64,000 bases of DNA, taken from an uncultured Flavobacteriaceae bacterium. Lineage in GTDB: Bacteria; Bacteroidota; Bacteroidia; Flavobacteriales; Flavobacteriaceae. The stretch lies in the NCBI GenBank assembly GCA_947494565.1, contig CANLVG010000006.1:124001-188000 (forward strand). The letters run 5' to 3'. Below the pieces are notes generated by a model, which worked only from the letters and a program-made list of their open reading frames with translations, had not been told where the DNA came from and made no database searches. Positions 27,643 to 34,110 of the stretch are shown here, piece after piece. Positions within the stretch are counted from its first letter, which is position 1, and each line of letters begins with the position of its first letter. The position numbers were made by a program, and so were the translations under genes.

Positions 27643-27681
27643 CAAAGCTGAAACACAACTACGCAATTATTATGCGTAGTT
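27643..27681 (-). promoter_or_regulatory. Operator copy A and promoter facing the tRNA-half/slipin unit
   Basis: The 25-bp inverted repeat at 27657-27681 has exact 9-base arms AACTACGCA and TGCGTAGTT around a 7-base spacer. Six bases downstream on the reverse strand is the -7 element CAGCTTTG (27650-27643). The same repeat and spacing occur at three other promoters of the island. Confidence 0.7.
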
Positions 27682-27699
27682 AATTTTTTTTGTCTTTAG

Positions 27700-27772
27700 C
27701 AGGAGTGGCAAGACTCGAACTCGCATTTCTAGGTTCGTAGCCCAGCGTTCTATCCAATTGAACTATACTCCT
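27700..27772 (-). tRNA. tRNA-Arg(ACG)
   Basis: Last of the array. Acceptor AGGAGTA against CACTCCT (one A-C mismatch at the base of the stem), discriminator G, anticodon loop CTACGAA. tRNA-Arg(ACG) is the classic target of colicin D. Confidence 0.9.
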
Positions 27773-27776
27773 ATGG

Positions 27777-27849
27777 TGGAACAGACAGGACTCGAACCTG
27801 TATCGTCGAATCTTCAATCCGCCGCATTGACCATCTTTGCTACTGTTCC
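27777..27849 (-). tRNA. tRNA-Phe(GAA)
   Basis: Perfect acceptor GGAACAG/CTGTTCC, discriminator A, anticodon loop TTGAAGA. The anticodon stem has one mismatch at its base. Confidence 0.88.
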
Positions 27850-27855
27850 TTTTTG

Positions 27856-27928
27856 GGTGTACTCCGGGACTCGAACCCTGTTCCTCCCATTCACAGTGGG
27901 ACGCTTTACCAGATAAGCTAGAGACACC
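27856..27928 (-). tRNA. tRNA-His(GTG)
   Basis: The anticodon loop CTGTGAA carries GTG, and the extra 5' G opposite C73 expected for tRNA-His is present. The lower acceptor stem has mismatches, so the arm is weaker than in the other array members. Confidence 0.85.
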
Positions 27929-27933
27929 ATTTG

Positions 27934-28005
27934 AAGACTCGAAAGGATTTGAACCTTTACAACAAGGGTCAAAACCTTGTATGCTAACCGTTACATCACG
28001 AGTCT
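27934..28005 (-). tRNA. tRNA-Gln(TTG)
   Basis: Perfect acceptor AGACTCG/CGAGTCT, discriminator T, anticodon stem-loop CAAGG-TTTTGAC-CCTTG. Its 3' neighbour starts six bases away. Confidence 0.92.
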
Positions 28006-28009
28006 AGTC

Positions 28010-28083
28010 GTAAGCCTAAAAAGATTCGAACTCTTACCTCAAGGGTAGAAACCTTGCGTGCTATCCATTACACCATAAGCTTA
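28010..28083 (-). tRNA. tRNA-Arg(TCT)
   Basis: Acceptor TAAGCTT pairs with AGGCTTA (one G-U), discriminator C; anticodon stem-loop CAAGG-TTTCTAC-CCTTG; T-arm is AT-rich with a weak lower pair. Confidence 0.88.
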
Positions 28084-28088
28084 TACTG

Positions 28089-28162
28089 TACCCCACCCAA
28101 GATTCGAACTTGGACTTTAAGGATTTTAAGTCCTTTGCCTCTGCCAATTGGGCTAGTGGGGC
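28089..28162 (-). tRNA. tRNA-Leu(TAA) with a short variable loop
   Basis: Acceptor GCCCCAC against GTGGGGT, discriminator A, anticodon stem-loop AAGGA-CTTAAAA-TCCTT. The variable region is only five bases (AAAGT), whereas bacterial tRNA-Leu normally has a long arm. Confidence 0.88.
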
Positions 28163-28166
28163 ATCG

Positions 28167-28239
28167 TACAGGGAGAGAGATTCGAACTCTCAGAGTACTG
28201 GTTCTAAACCAGCTGCGTTTGCCATTTCGCCATCCCTGC
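28167..28239 (-). tRNA. tRNA-Leu(TAG) with a short variable loop
   Basis: Acceptor GCAGGGA/TCCCTGT (G-U at the end), discriminator A, anticodon stem-loop GCTGG-TTTAGAA-CCAGT, T-arm GAGAG/CTCTC. Only five bases form the variable loop, again unlike normal class II tRNA-Leu. Confidence 0.88.
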
Positions 28240-28244
28240 AATTG

Positions 28245-28317
28245 TTGAGGCATTAGGACTCGAACCTAAGACTCCCGTGTTAAAAGCACGGTACTCTACC
28301 AACTGAGTTATACCTCA
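28245..28317 (-). tRNA. tRNA-Lys(TTT)
   Basis: Acceptor TGAGGTA/TGCCTCA, discriminator A, anticodon stem-loop CCGTG-CTTTTAA-CACGG. The known target of the anticodon nuclease PrrC is tRNA-Lys(TTT). Confidence 0.93.
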
Positions 28318-28322
28318 CTTTG

Positions 28323-28394
28323 TACTCCATAAGGGAATCGAACCCTTGTCTTCCGATAGAAAGTCGGATGCACTAGCCACTATGCTAATGGAGC
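28323..28394 (-). tRNA. tRNA-Glu(TTC)
   Basis: Acceptor GCTCCAT/ATGGAGT (terminal G-U), discriminator A, anticodon stem-loop TCCGA-CTTTCTA-TCGGA. Confidence 0.93.
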
Positions 28395-28400
28395 ATTTCG

Positions 28401-28473
28401 TCTGAGAAGCAAGATTCGAACTTGCGACCTCCCGCGTCCAAAGCGGGTAAACTAACCACCGTTATCTTCCCAG
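28401..28473 (-). tRNA. tRNA-Pro(TGG), island copy
   Basis: Acceptor CTGGGAA/TTCTCAG (one G-U), discriminator A, anticodon stem-loop CCCGC-TTTGGAC-GCGGG. It differs from the chromosomal tRNA-Pro(TGG) used as integration site. Confidence 0.92.
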
Positions 28474-28478
28474 TTTCG

Positions 28479-28551
28479 CAGTACCGACGGGACTCGAACC
28501 CGTACCTTCCCGATAGACAGTCGGGCGCTCTAGCCTTTGAACTACGGTACT
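28479..28551 (-). tRNA. tRNA-Asp(GTC)
   Basis: Perfect acceptor AGTACCG/CGGTACT, discriminator G, anticodon stem-loop CCCGA-CTGTCTA-TCGGG. Confidence 0.93.
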
Positions 28552-28554
28552 TTG

Positions 28555-28637
28555 TGGAAGCAGAAGGACTCGAACCTACATGTCATTTCTGAACCTGATT
28601 TACAGTCAGGCGAGCCAGCCAATTGCTCAATACTTCC
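28555..28637 (-). tRNA. tRNA-Tyr(GTA)
   Basis: 83 bases with the long variable arm expected for bacterial tRNA-Tyr; acceptor GGAAGTA/TGCTTCC, discriminator A, anticodon stem-loop CCTGA-CTGTAAA-TCAGG. Confidence 0.92.
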
Positions 28638-28648
28638 ATAATATTTAG

Positions 28649-28721
28649 AGACAAGGATGAGATACGAACTCATAAAAAATGATTTTGCAGACCATTGCCT
28701 TAACCATTCAGCCACCTTGTC
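28649..28721 (-). tRNA. tRNA-Cys(GCA)
   Basis: Perfect acceptor GACAAGG/CCTTGTC with discriminator U73, the Cys identity base; anticodon stem-loop ATGGT-CTGCAAA-ATCAT. Confidence 0.92.
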
Positions 28722-28728
28722 AATTTGG

Positions 28729-28814
28729 CGGAGGGCAAAGGAATTGAACCTTCACTGCCTTAAGCAGACTCGCTTAGCAGGCGAGCGCAACAAACCAATA
28801 TTTGCCTACCCTCC
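28729..28814 (-). tRNA. tRNA-Ser(GCT), island copy
   Basis: 86 bases with a long variable arm, acceptor GGAGGG paired to CCCTCC, discriminator G, anticodon stem-loop CTCGC-CTGCTAA-GCGAG. The T-loop reads TTCAATT. Confidence 0.92.
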
Positions 28815-28819
28815 AATTG

Positions 28820-28907
28820 CGGAAGAGGTGGGAGTCGAACCCACACGAGACTGGTTACTCCGAACACTTTTCAAGAGTGTGGCCACCGCCCTTTGGCTTG
28901 CTCTTCC
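28820..28907 (-). tRNA. tRNA-Ser(TGA)
   Basis: First gene of the array: 88 bases with a long variable arm, perfect acceptor GGAAGAG/CTCTTCC, discriminator G, anticodon stem-loop ACACT-CTTGAAA-AGTGT. It starts only 23 bases after the T-run of the upstream terminator. As in all array members, CCA is not encoded. Confidence 0.93.
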
Positions 28908-28929
28908 TTTTCTCAAAACTTTATGGGCA

Positions 28930-28961
28930 TAAAAAAAGCATCTCTTTATCGGAGATGCTTT
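28930..28961 (-). terminator. Terminator directly upstream of the tRNA array (attenuator-like)
   Basis: On the reverse strand AAGCATCTC and GAGATGCTT form a 9-bp hairpin followed by a run of seven T. It lies between the promoter at 29146-29176 and the first tRNA, with no space for another promoter, so the array must be expressed by readthrough. Confidence 0.8.
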
Positions 28962-28988
28962 GTACATATGTGAATGTTGTCTATGACG

Positions 28989-29117
28989 TCAACACATGAT
29001 ACACGTATTTCTCCTTTGTTTACAAATGGACAGTTGATCACTATAAAACCGTTCAAACCATTTCGGCGAACAGAGATGTAGTTCCAATAATTGTATATGT
29101 CTTTTTAAAGATTCCAT
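28989..29117 (-). CDS. 42-codon leader ORF before the tRNA array
   Basis: This short ORF (MESLKRHIQLLELHLC at its start) lies between a clear promoter and the terminator that precedes the array; its stop is 27 bases before the hairpin. It lacks Ala, Gly and Val altogether but has four Cys and two His, and 34 of 42 codons specify amino acids that the array's tRNAs carry. The start resembles that of the 36-codon ORF at 29428-29538 (shared pattern H-I-x-x-x-E-L-x-L-C, one residue offset). A ribosome-sensing leader peptide is the best guess. Confidence 0.5.
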   Translation of the reverse strand: MESLKRHIQLLELHLCSPKWFERFYSDQLSICKQRRNTCIMC

Positions 29118-29145
29118 TTGTATGGGTTTATAATTTATGACGGTG

Positions 29146-29176
29146 CAAAGATGAAAACGATTTTTAAATTGCACAA
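29146..29176 (-). promoter_or_regulatory. Promoter of the tRNA array unit
   Basis: On the reverse strand TTG (29176-29174), 20 bases, then CATCTTTG (29153-29146). A nearly identical promoter with the same 20-base spacing drives the rtcB-prfH unit; sequence similarity between the two extends about 60 bases further upstream. Confidence 0.65.
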
Positions 29177-29361
29177 GAAAAAATCAATTTAATTTATTGA
29201 TAATCAGATAGTTATATTAAAACATGAACAATAGAATCCCTGTCCGTCATATTGCGGATTTTGAACATTTTTTACAACTGTCTGTCTACCAATTGTTTTC
29301 TGTTTCAACTATGCTATTTTATTTGTTTTCTACTTTTCACGTATTGCTTTAAAAAATTTCA

Positions 29362-29394
29362 TAAAAAAAGCGCCCAATTGTAATTGGACGCTTT
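29362..29394 (-). terminator. Terminator after the 36-codon ORF
   Basis: On the reverse strand AAAGCG, CCAATT and their complements form a long hairpin with one mismatch, followed by seven T. It is closely related in sequence to the terminator at 34441-34470. Confidence 0.8.
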
Positions 29395-29427
29395 CATTTT
29401 ATCGCTTAATCGAGTTATTTCATAGAA

Positions 29428-29538
29428 TCAACTGTTGGATAAAGTCACATAGCGTCCGTTTCGCTCACTATATTCTGAGCGAAAATCGCAGAGCCAAAGC
29501 TCTATTTGTTGGATGATATGTAACTTTCTCGGTGTCAT
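29428..29538 (-). CDS. 36-codon short ORF before a terminator
   Basis: The ORF begins a few bases after a -7-like element CATCTTTG (29554-29547; no good -33 element) and stops 33 bases before a terminator hairpin. It uses 19 different amino acids (Ala is absent) and resembles the array leader ORF at its N-terminal side (H-I-x-x-x-E-L-x-L-C). Two hairpins (TTTCGCTC arms, 29461-29486 region, and AGAGC arms) lie within it. It may be another leader peptide, or chance. Confidence 0.35.
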   Translation of the reverse strand: MTPRKLHIIQQIELWLCDFRSEYSERNGRYVTLSNS

Positions 29539-29578
29539 TTGTTTTACAAAGATGTTATTTTTAAACGTTTTATTACTA

Positions 29579-30124
29579 CTATTTATTCTTTTTCTTCCTT
29601 TTTTTAGATGATGATTTCTTCTTTTTTGCTTTGGATTTATCCAATTTCAACTTTTTCTTAATTCTATTCTCTTCATCCTCAATAAATGAGAAATAGTCAT
29701 CATTGTATGAATACTTTTTAGCTTTCTTAAGGTGCTTCAGCGCATCTTTATAGGCTTCCTTGGTTTCAGATGCATACGCGGAAAGCCAAAATAAACTTCC
29801 TTTTGATATGCCTTTTATGGTGAGAGCAAAAGCAATTAGTTTAGTTGCTCTTTCAATTTCATCAACCCAAATAAGATATTTTGCGTAGGCAGGATAAACA
29901 TCCATATACTGACTGTCAATAGTAATCACTTTGTCAAAGCAATCGAAAGCTTCAGTATACTGATTCAAATTTCCCGCATAAACTTTACCTAAAAGACAAA
30001 GGGAGGCACAATGATTTTCATCGTAGGACAGGGCGTAGTTCAGTGATTCACAAACTTCGTCCCAATCGTAACCCGATGCTGCCTTTGCTTTTAAATAATA
30101 GGTATCGGCTATAGTTAGTCCCAT
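29579..30124 (-). CDS. Small TPR-repeat protein with Lys-rich tail
   Basis: This 181-residue cytoplasmic protein consists of TPR-like helix pairs (CESLNYALSYDENHCASLCL, then EAFDCFDKVITIDSQYMDVY) and ends in a Lys/Ser-rich basic tail of about 30 residues that could bind RNA or ribosomes. It overlaps the end of prfH by 10 bases and closes the rtcB-prfH operon. TPR proteins accompany several RtcB/PrfH loci, but no precise function can be stated. Confidence 0.75.
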   Translation of the reverse strand: MGLTIADTYYLKAKAASGYDWDEVCESLNYALSYDENHCASLCLLGKVYAGNLNQYTEAFDCFDKVITIDSQYMDVYPAYAKYLIWVDEIERATKLIAFALTIKGISKGSLFWLSAYASETKEAYKDALKHLKKAKKYSYNDDYFSFIEDEENRIKKKLKLDKSKAKKKKSSSKKRKKKNK

Positions 30125-30807
30125 TTTTGTTGTTTTAAATCGTTTTTTAGCTTTTGCCGTTTTGGTTTATAACTTTTATTCACTTTTTGATATTTGAAAT
30201 CTGTACCCTTAAAAACTCGGACCGGATTTCCTCGTTGCAGATTCAAATGGTTCTCCCATTGATCTGTCATGCTTCCCTTTAACTGCTCTAGGTTAGCTTC
30301 ATTTACTTTTTCTTTTAACCGAGCTATTGCTAATTTTTTGTTTTGATGTTGAGAGCGACTATCCATCGCAACTACTTGAACTCCTGTTGGGTTATGAATT
30401 GCCCTTACGGCAGAGTTCACCTTATTTACATTCTGACCACCAGGACCTGTACTTCTCATCGTTTGAAAAGAGATATCTCTGTCACATATTTCAGTATGTT
30501 TTGGCAATTTCAATTCGAAAGCACCGATAAACCAGTTTTTACGTTTGTGGTATTTTCGAAAAGTTGAGTTGCCAATCCATTGAATAGTTCCCAACCATGT
30601 AGCTAAAATGGCATCAAGGTTTGCTCCCGTCAAGCGGATAGTGACTGATTGTATCGTTCCATTTTGACTGCCTTTTTCCCGATGTAGAATGACATGCCGA
30701 AGTCCTTCAGCTTTGGTCTCTTGCAAGAATAGTTTAAGCACTTGGGAAACAACCCAGCTACATTCCGCTGGGCCTCTTCCTGCTGTTATTTGTATTATTT
30801 TTTCCAT
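30115..30807 (-). CDS. prfH: Peptide chain release factor homologue PrfH
   Basis: The 230-residue protein has the class I release-factor core with the catalytic GGQ in RSTGPGGQNVNKVNSA (Gln near 125) and the PrfH N-terminal segment ITAGRGPAECSWVVSQV, but lacks the codon-recognition domains of RF1/RF2. PrfH releases peptides from ribosomes with a cleaved decoding centre, so that RtcB2 can reseal 16S rRNA (published for E. coli). Its ATG overlaps the stop of the Ntn-hydrolase gene by one base, so it is translationally coupled within the rtcB operon. Confidence 0.93.
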   Translation of the reverse strand: MEKIIQITAGRGPAECSWVVSQVLKLFLQETKAEGLRHVILHREKGSQNGTIQSVTIRLTGANLDAILATWLGTIQWIGNSTFRKYHKRKNWFIGAFELKLPKHTEICDRDISFQTMRSTGPGGQNVNKVNSAVRAIHNPTGVQVVAMDSRSQHQNKKLAIARLKEKVNEANLEQLKGSMTDQWENHLNLQRGNPVRVFKGTDFKYQKVNKSYKPKRQKLKNDLKQQKWD

Positions 30808-31751
30808 TATGTCTTTAGGGTGATTGTCCCCTGATTTACGTTAAATACAATCTGTTGCATTGTGATACTCATTTTGATGTTGGCATCATCCATGATTTGA
30901 AAGCAATCTTGAATGGTTTCAGGTTTTGCTTTATTCAATAATTCAAGGGCCCGGTCTTGTCGACCACAAGAGCTTTCTTGTAAAACATCACCTTCGATAT
31001 TCTTGTTTGTCATTTTTAGATAACCGTTGGTGACTACTAAGTTGTTTTTAGTATCAGGTTTTCTAATGTATCCTATCGTGGGCGTTCTTTCAATCACCAA
31101 TCTTTCATGTTCATTAGTACCAGTAACTAATAATAAACAGTCTGAAGCAATTGCTTCAGTAGCTAGAATCTTTACCGCCTCTGCATATGAATCCGTAGAT
31201 TCTAATACCTCTCTTATTTTAAAAGTAATTGGAGGAGCGAATTTTGGTTGCTCTTGACTTAAAACTGCATTTAAAGTAATTGCGTACTTATGGGCTTTAA
31301 GACCTGAGAACACTCCAATAAAACCTGGCCAACCAACACTTGAAAAGATGATTTCTCCGTCTTTTTCAAAATCGAAAATCTTTGAGTACTGCTTTAAAAG
31401 ATTGTTCTCACTCCACCAGTCTAAGTTTCGTGCATGTAAATTTCCATGTTCAGTAGTCAAGGAAAATGCAGTACAACCAAATACTAATTTCAATGCGTCG
31501 TAATACAGATTTGCTAAAAGCAATTGATTTACATTAAAATCAGTAAAGGCTGCTATCCCTTCCAATTCCTTAATATATTCTGCATTGATGTATGACATTT
31601 TATAATAATCTATCACACTTTCAAAAAAGGAAATATCTTCAAGGTCATCTAAGTACATCCCAATCAGGTCATTTATTTCGTTTCTGTAAGACTCAATACA
31701 ACTCCATCTTTCTTGTGGATTTGAATTAAGATTTATAGTTATTCTTTTCAT
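30807..31751 (-). CDS. Ntn hydrolase of the acid-ceramidase/choloylglycine-hydrolase type
   Basis: The 314-residue protein matches the linear-amide C-N hydrolase fold: the segment VFGCTAFSLTTEHGNLHARNLDWW (about 90-113, Cys as expected N-terminal nucleophile after self-cleavage) and FSSVGWPGFIGVFSGL are characteristic. Relatives hydrolyse amide bonds in N-acyl compounds or bile salts. No signal peptide is present. It lies in the same operon as rtcB and prfH and overlaps prfH, so its amide substrate may relate to stalled translation or to a toxin, but that is inference. Confidence 0.75.
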   Translation of the reverse strand: MKRITINLNSNPQERWSCIESYRNEINDLIGMYLDDLEDISFFESVIDYYKMSYINAEYIKELEGIAAFTDFNVNQLLLANLYYDALKLVFGCTAFSLTTEHGNLHARNLDWWSENNLLKQYSKIFDFEKDGEIIFSSVGWPGFIGVFSGLKAHKYAITLNAVLSQEQPKFAPPITFKIREVLESTDSYAEAVKILATEAIASDCLLLVTGTNEHERLVIERTPTIGYIRKPDTKNNLVVTNGYLKMTNKNIEGDVLQESSCGRQDRALELLNKAKPETIQDCFQIMDDANIKMSITMQQIVFNVNQGTITLKT

Positions 31752-31770
31752 TTTTTCTTTCTTTAAAAGA

Positions 31771-31840
31771 AGTAGCTAGTGTCGGTATTCCAATAATCTT
31801 AGGTTTTCAATATGCTTTATGAATACCGTCGCTAACTACT
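31771..31840 (-). other. Long intergenic hairpin between rtcB and the Ntn hydrolase gene
   Basis: A 9-bp outer stem (AGTAGCTAG against CTAACTACT), a small internal loop and a perfect 8-bp inner stem (CGGTATTC against GAATACCG) enclose a 30-base loop. There is no T-run. It fills almost the whole gap between the two genes and could be an mRNA-processing element or a small structured RNA. Confidence 0.6.
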
Positions 31841-31845
31841 ATCTG

Positions 31846-33237
31846 TTATTTATCCATTCGTACTATTTTGGGTGTAAAGGTTCCGAGTACTTCAACCAAT
31901 TCTTGTTGATTTGCCATGACCTTTTCAATGTTTTTGTAGGCCATGGGTGCTTCGTCAATTCCTCCACCAATTAGTGTTACTTCGTTTGCCTCTAATTGCT
32001 TTTTAATTTCGCTTCGTGTAAACGTTTCTTTACATTTTCGCCTTGAAAAAAGCCGTCCAGCACCATGGGAAGCAGAGTTTAAACTCTCTGTATTGCCCAA
32101 ACCTTTTACGATGTAACCTGGTGCTGTCATTGACCCAGGAATAATTCCCAACTCGCCTTTCGCGGCTGGTGTCGCTCCTTTTCTATGTACAATACACTCG
32201 GCACCATTTACGTCCTGTTTCCAAGCAAAATTGTGATGGTTATCTATTTTAACTACTGGTTTTGCACCCAAAAGTTTCGCTAGTCTTGCGTGAATATCAT
32301 CGTGACATGCTTTTGCATAATCACCTGCTAGATTCATAGCTAACCAATATTCTTGTCCGTCATGCGTATTCAAATCCAACCATGCTAAATGCTGCACGTG
32401 TTTGGGTAATGGACATTGTTTTGTTGCCAAATAGGTGTAATGCTTTGCAATGTTTGCCCCTAGGCCGCGAGATCCACTATGCGAGAGAATACCTAGGTAT
32501 TCACCCAGTTTCAAACCCCATTCATTCTTGTCATCAGTAATAGTGACCTTTCCGAATTCTACAAAGTGATTTCCACCACCTGAGGTTCCTAATTGCTTGT
32601 ACGCTTTATCCTTTAATCTTTTTACCAGCGGAATGTTTTTGAATTCATCACGCTCAAAGATTTCGTGGTCATGCTTTATCTTATGGGTTTCCCGCATTCC
32701 GAACTTGGTATGCTCTGAGAGCATATTTACCAATTGATGTTTCTTTCCTTTGAGGTAAGAAACCGGAATCGGATAAATAGTCAAACACATTCGGCAACCG
32801 ATATCAACACCAACCCCATATGGAATCACCGCATTCTTAGTAGCCAAAACACCCCCGATAGGCAAGCCATAACCACTATGGGCATCGGGCATCAAAGCCC
32901 CAGCAACAGAAATCGGAAGTTTTAAAGCATCATACAATTGGTATTTTGCTTGCTCCTCTATTTCGTTCTCGCCATAGATTTGGAAAGGTGCTCTTGCCGA
33001 ATTCAGCGCTTGTTTTTTGACCACAACTGGATCTAACAAGCTTTCTGCTATCTTTCCCCAAACTCCATCACCTTTATAGTTTTCAGGATGCAACAATACT
33101 TTTTTGGCCTCCATCAATACCTGTTCTTTCTTTTTTCTTTTGTGATATCGATTGATTTGACCTAAAGTAATGTTGACACTATTATTCTTTGGAAAGCCTA
33201 ATCTAATTAGGTCTTTTCCGCTTAATTTCTTTCCCAT
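31846..33237 (-). CDS. rtcB: RNA ligase RtcB (first copy, PrfH-linked)
   Basis: The 463-residue protein joins RNA ends carrying 2',3'-cyclic or 3'-phosphate to 5'-OH using GTP and Mn. Metal ligands are visible in GVDIGCRM (Asp145, Cys148), GGGNHF (220-225) and HSGSRG (253-258); the guanylated His is His391 in SASHGAGR. Linkage to prfH marks it as RtcB2-like, the type shown to repair 16S rRNA cut by colicin E3-type toxins. Its start overlaps the preceding gene by 16 bases. Confidence 0.95.
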   Translation of the reverse strand: MGKKLSGKDLIRLGFPKNNSVNITLGQINRYHKRKKKEQVLMEAKKVLLHPENYKGDGVWGKIAESLLDPVVVKKQALNSARAPFQIYGENEIEEQAKYQLYDALKLPISVAGALMPDAHSGYGLPIGGVLATKNAVIPYGVGVDIGCRMCLTIYPIPVSYLKGKKHQLVNMLSEHTKFGMRETHKIKHDHEIFERDEFKNIPLVKRLKDKAYKQLGTSGGGNHFVEFGKVTITDDKNEWGLKLGEYLGILSHSGSRGLGANIAKHYTYLATKQCPLPKHVQHLAWLDLNTHDGQEYWLAMNLAGDYAKACHDDIHARLAKLLGAKPVVKIDNHHNFAWKQDVNGAECIVHRKGATPAAKGELGIIPGSMTAPGYIVKGLGNTESLNSASHGAGRLFSRRKCKETFTRSEIKKQLEANEVTLIGGGIDEAPMAYKNIEKVMANQQELVEVLGTFTPKIVRMDK

Positions 33238-33992
33238 GATATTTCATCTCTAAGTAATTGATTGATAGAATAATTTCTAAGCCCAAGGAGATTCTGCTTT
33301 GTTTTTCGCTCTCTCTTTTTAGTTTCTTCTACTTTCCACCAATCTTTCCATTTATCTAATTTTTCACTTGCTTCAAAGTATCCATGTTTCAATGTTTGTT
33401 GTTCTAACAAAGCACATTCACTTTCCAATTTTGGGTCAATACGCTTGCTATGAGTGATATAAGCTTTTGTAAATTTTATTCTATATGCCCCTTTTGGAAT
33501 TTTCACATAGTATCTAAGCTTCAGCTTTCTACTTTCAATCATATAGTAGAAAGGCACACATAAAGATTTTGCTTTATGACTCAATCGATTGTATTGTTTC
33601 CTACTGATAGTTGGAATCTCCTTGTTGATTAGATACTTTGAGGTCTCATGAAGCCATTTTCTTACTGCCTCCTCCTTAGTTTTTCCCCAGAATATTTTTT
33701 CAACTTTATCATACACCTCTCGAATAGCGGCTCTATTTTTATAGTTCTCCGCACGATGAGTTATGACAATTTCTTTAAACCAACCATGTCGAATAGGTTT
33801 CCTTAATTCTATAAACCCCAATGCACGTTTTTCTGCCCATATTTGACGCTGTCTCTTTCGGATACGACGAATTTCTTTTTGTCTTTTACATTTGATATGT
33901 GGTGGTTTCACTACACATTCATTTTTGGTTTTACAAATTTTTAAATCATTTTGACGCATCTCTAGATGCCAAAATCGTCTGCGTAATTGCAT
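33222..33992 (-). CDS. Basic protein of unknown function, first gene of the rtcB-prfH operon
   Basis: I do not recognise this 256-residue protein. It is very rich in Arg and Lys, especially residues 30-65 (CKRQKEIRRIRKRQRQIW), with no signal peptide or membrane segment, and has several Trp in aromatic-basic pairs (KWLHET, DKWKDWWKVEE). These traits fit RNA or ribosome binding. It overlaps rtcB by 16 bases and directly follows the attenuator-like terminator, so it is a good candidate for a dedicated partner of RtcB/PrfH. Assigned by context only. Confidence 0.65.
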   Translation of the reverse strand: MQLRRRFWHLEMRQNDLKICKTKNECVVKPPHIKCKRQKEIRRIRKRQRQIWAEKRALGFIELRKPIRHGWFKEIVITHRAENYKNRAAIREVYDKVEKIFWGKTKEEAVRKWLHETSKYLINKEIPTISRKQYNRLSHKAKSLCVPFYYMIESRKLKLRYYVKIPKGAYRIKFTKAYITHSKRIDPKLESECALLEQQTLKHGYFEASEKLDKWKDWWKVEETKKRERKTKQNLLGLRNYSINQLLRDEISWERN

Positions 33993-34053
33993 TGATTTTG
34001 TTTTAAATGATACTTGAGTAAATCCCGGAAAGTTCGGCCGCGAAAAATTTGGG

Positions 34054-34089
34054 CATAAAAAAGTCCGAAACGTTAGGGCTTCGGACTTT
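34054..34089 (-). terminator. Terminator upstream of the rtcB-prfH operon (attenuator-like)
   Basis: On the reverse strand AAAGTCCGAA and TTCGGACTTT form a 10-bp hairpin followed by T. It lies 62 bases before the first operon gene and after the leader ORF. No promoter is visible between it and the operon. Confidence 0.8.
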
Positions 34090-34110
34090 CTATATTAAGC
34101 TATGGTAGCT

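Noticed and set aside
28054-28932. Open reading frames across the tRNA array
   Set aside because: They run through cloverleaf tRNA genes on the opposite or same strand and have no coding character.
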